Assembly: GCA_946807835.1 (NCBI GenBank)
Contig: OX327696.1
Location: forward strand, 1,004,501 to 1,068,500
Direction: 5' to 3'
DNA from: Ailanthus altissimus
Taxonomy: Eukaryota; Streptophyta; Magnoliopsida; Sapindales; Simaroubaceae
Length of the DNA stretch: 64,000 nt
The notes below the pieces were generated by a model. That model was not told the DNA's origin and made no database searches. It was given only the letters and a program-made list of their open reading frames with translations. Positions 62,301 through 64,000 of the stretch are shown here, piece after piece. Positions within the stretch are counted from its first letter, which is position 1, and every line of letters starts with the position of its first letter. Both the position numbers and the translations under genes were made by a program.

Positions 62301-62879
62301 TAATTAAAAGATACATAAGAAATCAAGTTCGATTTGGCACTAATTAAATGTATCAACTAAAACTATTTTAAAACGAACTTTCAAATCATTTATAGCTTGA
62401 AAGCAACATAACAGTCTGAAAAAGTAAAGCGTAACCATAAGATATTCCATACGTAGAAATTGTAAATAATAACCCTATTCAAACATAAAAAAATTTGACA
62501 ATTAAATGACTTAAATGAAGTCCCTCAATAAATGACAAAAAAGAATACACTTCCAGAATTAAGTAACAATAAAAATAAAAAATTGTCCCACCATATCTCT
62601 ACAACATCTACAAAATTTATTAGTTTCCCAATATCAACATCCACGCCTTGAAATATGCATGAGAGCTTTAATCTGGATAACAGATTCATCTTTGGCAATT
62701 AGCACAAACTTACAATTCATCTATCATTATAAACTATTAATTAATTATGCAGAAATGAAACTTTGAATCTAAAAATCAAGATTTATCAACAGCTAAAAAA
62801 TAAAATTTGTCAAGATTTAAGAGTAAATTAATCCAAACAACAGGCTCATATTAGATTTAACTGTAAGAAAAACATGGGC

Positions 62880-63090
62880 AACGAGATAAATTAACAAAAT
62901 TACCTTTAAGTTAATAATGAATTTGGCTGTATTGGATAAATTCTAGTCAGAGAAGTGAATATTTATGAATCTGGTGATATTTTGAAGGAAGTTTTTAGGG
63001 CTTTGAATTGAGCGTTGGCGAGATGTGGAGAGAGAAAAATTTTGAGATGTAAAATATGAAAGATAGAGATTGTTGACAACCGAAAATTAT
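62880..63090 (-). other. Leader-like segment inside the CACTA element
   Basis: On the minus strand the segment inside the right end reads like a plant 5' UTR: CCACATCTCGCCAACGCTC, then AAAGCCCTAAAAACTTCC, and then AACTTAAAG followed by a donor-like GTAATTTTG at about 62901-62909. No coding exon is recognised further on. It could be a captured leader exon or the element's own promoter region. Confidence 0.35.
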
Positions 63091-63168
63091 TTATTTACTT
63101 TTTTACATTTGCAACGGCTAAATTAGCCGTCGTAAAGCTCGACGCAAATAAAGTATTTCCTTGTAGTG

Positions 63169-64000
63169 TAATTATAAGTTGGTGACTGATTGTTAATAAA
63201 ATAAAAATCACACCTAATCTAATTTGCTCTTTTTTTTATAAAGAAAAAATAGATATTGATCATACATTTGTATTAAGATGTATAGATCTATCAAAGCTCA
63301 AATAGGTTTAAATAAGACCAAGATCTTATTCGAGGAATTTTATTTTAAAGTGGAAGTTGTATGTACTAAGCATTTTACTTGTTATATTTTCAAAATGTCA
63401 CAACACAGAGTAAAATATTTTAGATGAATTTGGAGATCTCTATATTGTATGGGATATTAAATTGGTTTTGAAGTTTTTCAATATGAAACCTTCATGTTAA
63501 TTACTTTTTTACCCTCACATACCCTTTAAATAATAAAAGCTCACCATCCTTTTGCAAGAAAATAAATACTTTGATGCTTAAGTTAATGTTTATTCAAAAA
63601 AGAGGGTATTGTGTATAGAAGATTGTGATATTTTTTGTATGAATTATTGGTGAATGATCAATGTGAATGTACTATGAATCAATCAATTGTAAATGTGAAT
63701 AGATTAATCATGAATGTGAATGAGTAATTCATGAATAATTGCTCGTATTTATAAGATATGAATTCAAATTCTTTTGAAAGTATACAAGTATGAATTTATT
63801 CAAACTCTAATTAAAAAGAATGTGAATTTGATTTAAAGTCTATTTCCAGTTGGATGCTCTTGAATAGGTGGCTTGTTTTGATTAGCCAGTACTAATTATG
63901 TTAATTTGGTACTTACAAAAGTCTCCTACAAAAGTCACATGTCTAAGTTTGATTATTTGTCTACAATAAAGATGCATTTATTGGTAAAATCATCACATTT
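63169..64000. other. AT-rich right edge, no gene seen
   Basis: No exon or transposon protein could be recognised. The stretch 63640-63760 has repeated words AATGTGAAT and ATGAATCAATCA with irregular spacing, possibly part of a repeat that continues beyond the window. Confidence 0.5.

Larger units (their letters stand above)
59108..63168. mobile_element. Non-autonomous CACTA (En/Spm-type) DNA transposon, 4.06 kb
   Basis: The left end is CACTATGAGAAACAGG and the right end, read on the minus strand, is CACTACAAGGAAATAC: the CACTA-family terminal signature. Subterminal repeats follow at the left (59132-59332) as units such as TTTTTGCGATGGCTTTTTAG and CCGTCGCAAAAAG, which pair with each other; one unit (GCAACGGCTAAATTAGCCGT) is just inside the right end at 63113-63132. 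The interior is AT-rich with no transposase frame. TAATT is present at both flanks (59102-59106 and 63169-63173) but with an extra T on the left, so the 3-bp target duplication is not clean. Confidence 0.8.

Overview
The window looks like nuclear DNA of a dicotyledonous flowering plant. It has intron-rich genes with plant-type GT..AG introns in AT-rich sequence, a sucrose-phosphate synthase of the SPS4 type, and dense Copia, TRIM, CACTA and MITE transposable elements. I cannot name the species from sequence alone. No tRNA, rRNA or CRISPR is visible.

Left part (about 1-27,300) is gene space with four complete genes that I reassembled exon by exon; each exon chain sums to a whole number of codons. 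(1) A DUF2062 membrane protein, minus strand, 830-3832, 5 exons, 185 aa. (2) A glycerophosphodiester phosphodiesterase of the GDPD4 type, minus, 5368-11716, 9 exons, 331 aa. (3) A coiled-coil protein of unknown function, plus, 12263-18578, 12 exons, 284 aa. It is head-to-head with GDPD4 across a 546-bp shared 5' region. (4) Sucrose-phosphate synthase (SPS4-like), minus, 19344-26924, 14 exons, 1024 aa, convergent with gene 3. One SPS intron has GA..AG ends instead of GT..AG. Introns of genes 2 and 3 carry a MITE and local tandem duplications.

Right part (about 28,300-63,200) has no host gene I can recognise and is a stack of transposons: a tandem TRIM array with four 112-bp LTRs (28312-29188); a ~1-kb tandem unit interrupted by two minus-strand 2.1-kb LTRs, one a clean solo LTR with a 5-bp target duplication (32876-34965); a 16.4-kb nest (40976-57387) whose outer shell is a minus-strand Copia element; and a non-autonomous CACTA element (59108-63168). 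The nest holds two plus-strand Copia pieces with 2.1-2.3 kb LTRs and a young non-autonomous LTR element (51898-55158) with a perfect 5-bp target duplication.

The most unusual observations are three. The young element carries a tandem, 30-bp-period reiteration of its tRNA primer-binding site. A GC-rich palindromic motif (AGCGCCGCGGCGCT-like) recurs in several apparently unrelated LTR elements and decays by CpG loss in the older copies. The GA..AG intron sits inside an otherwise intact SPS gene.
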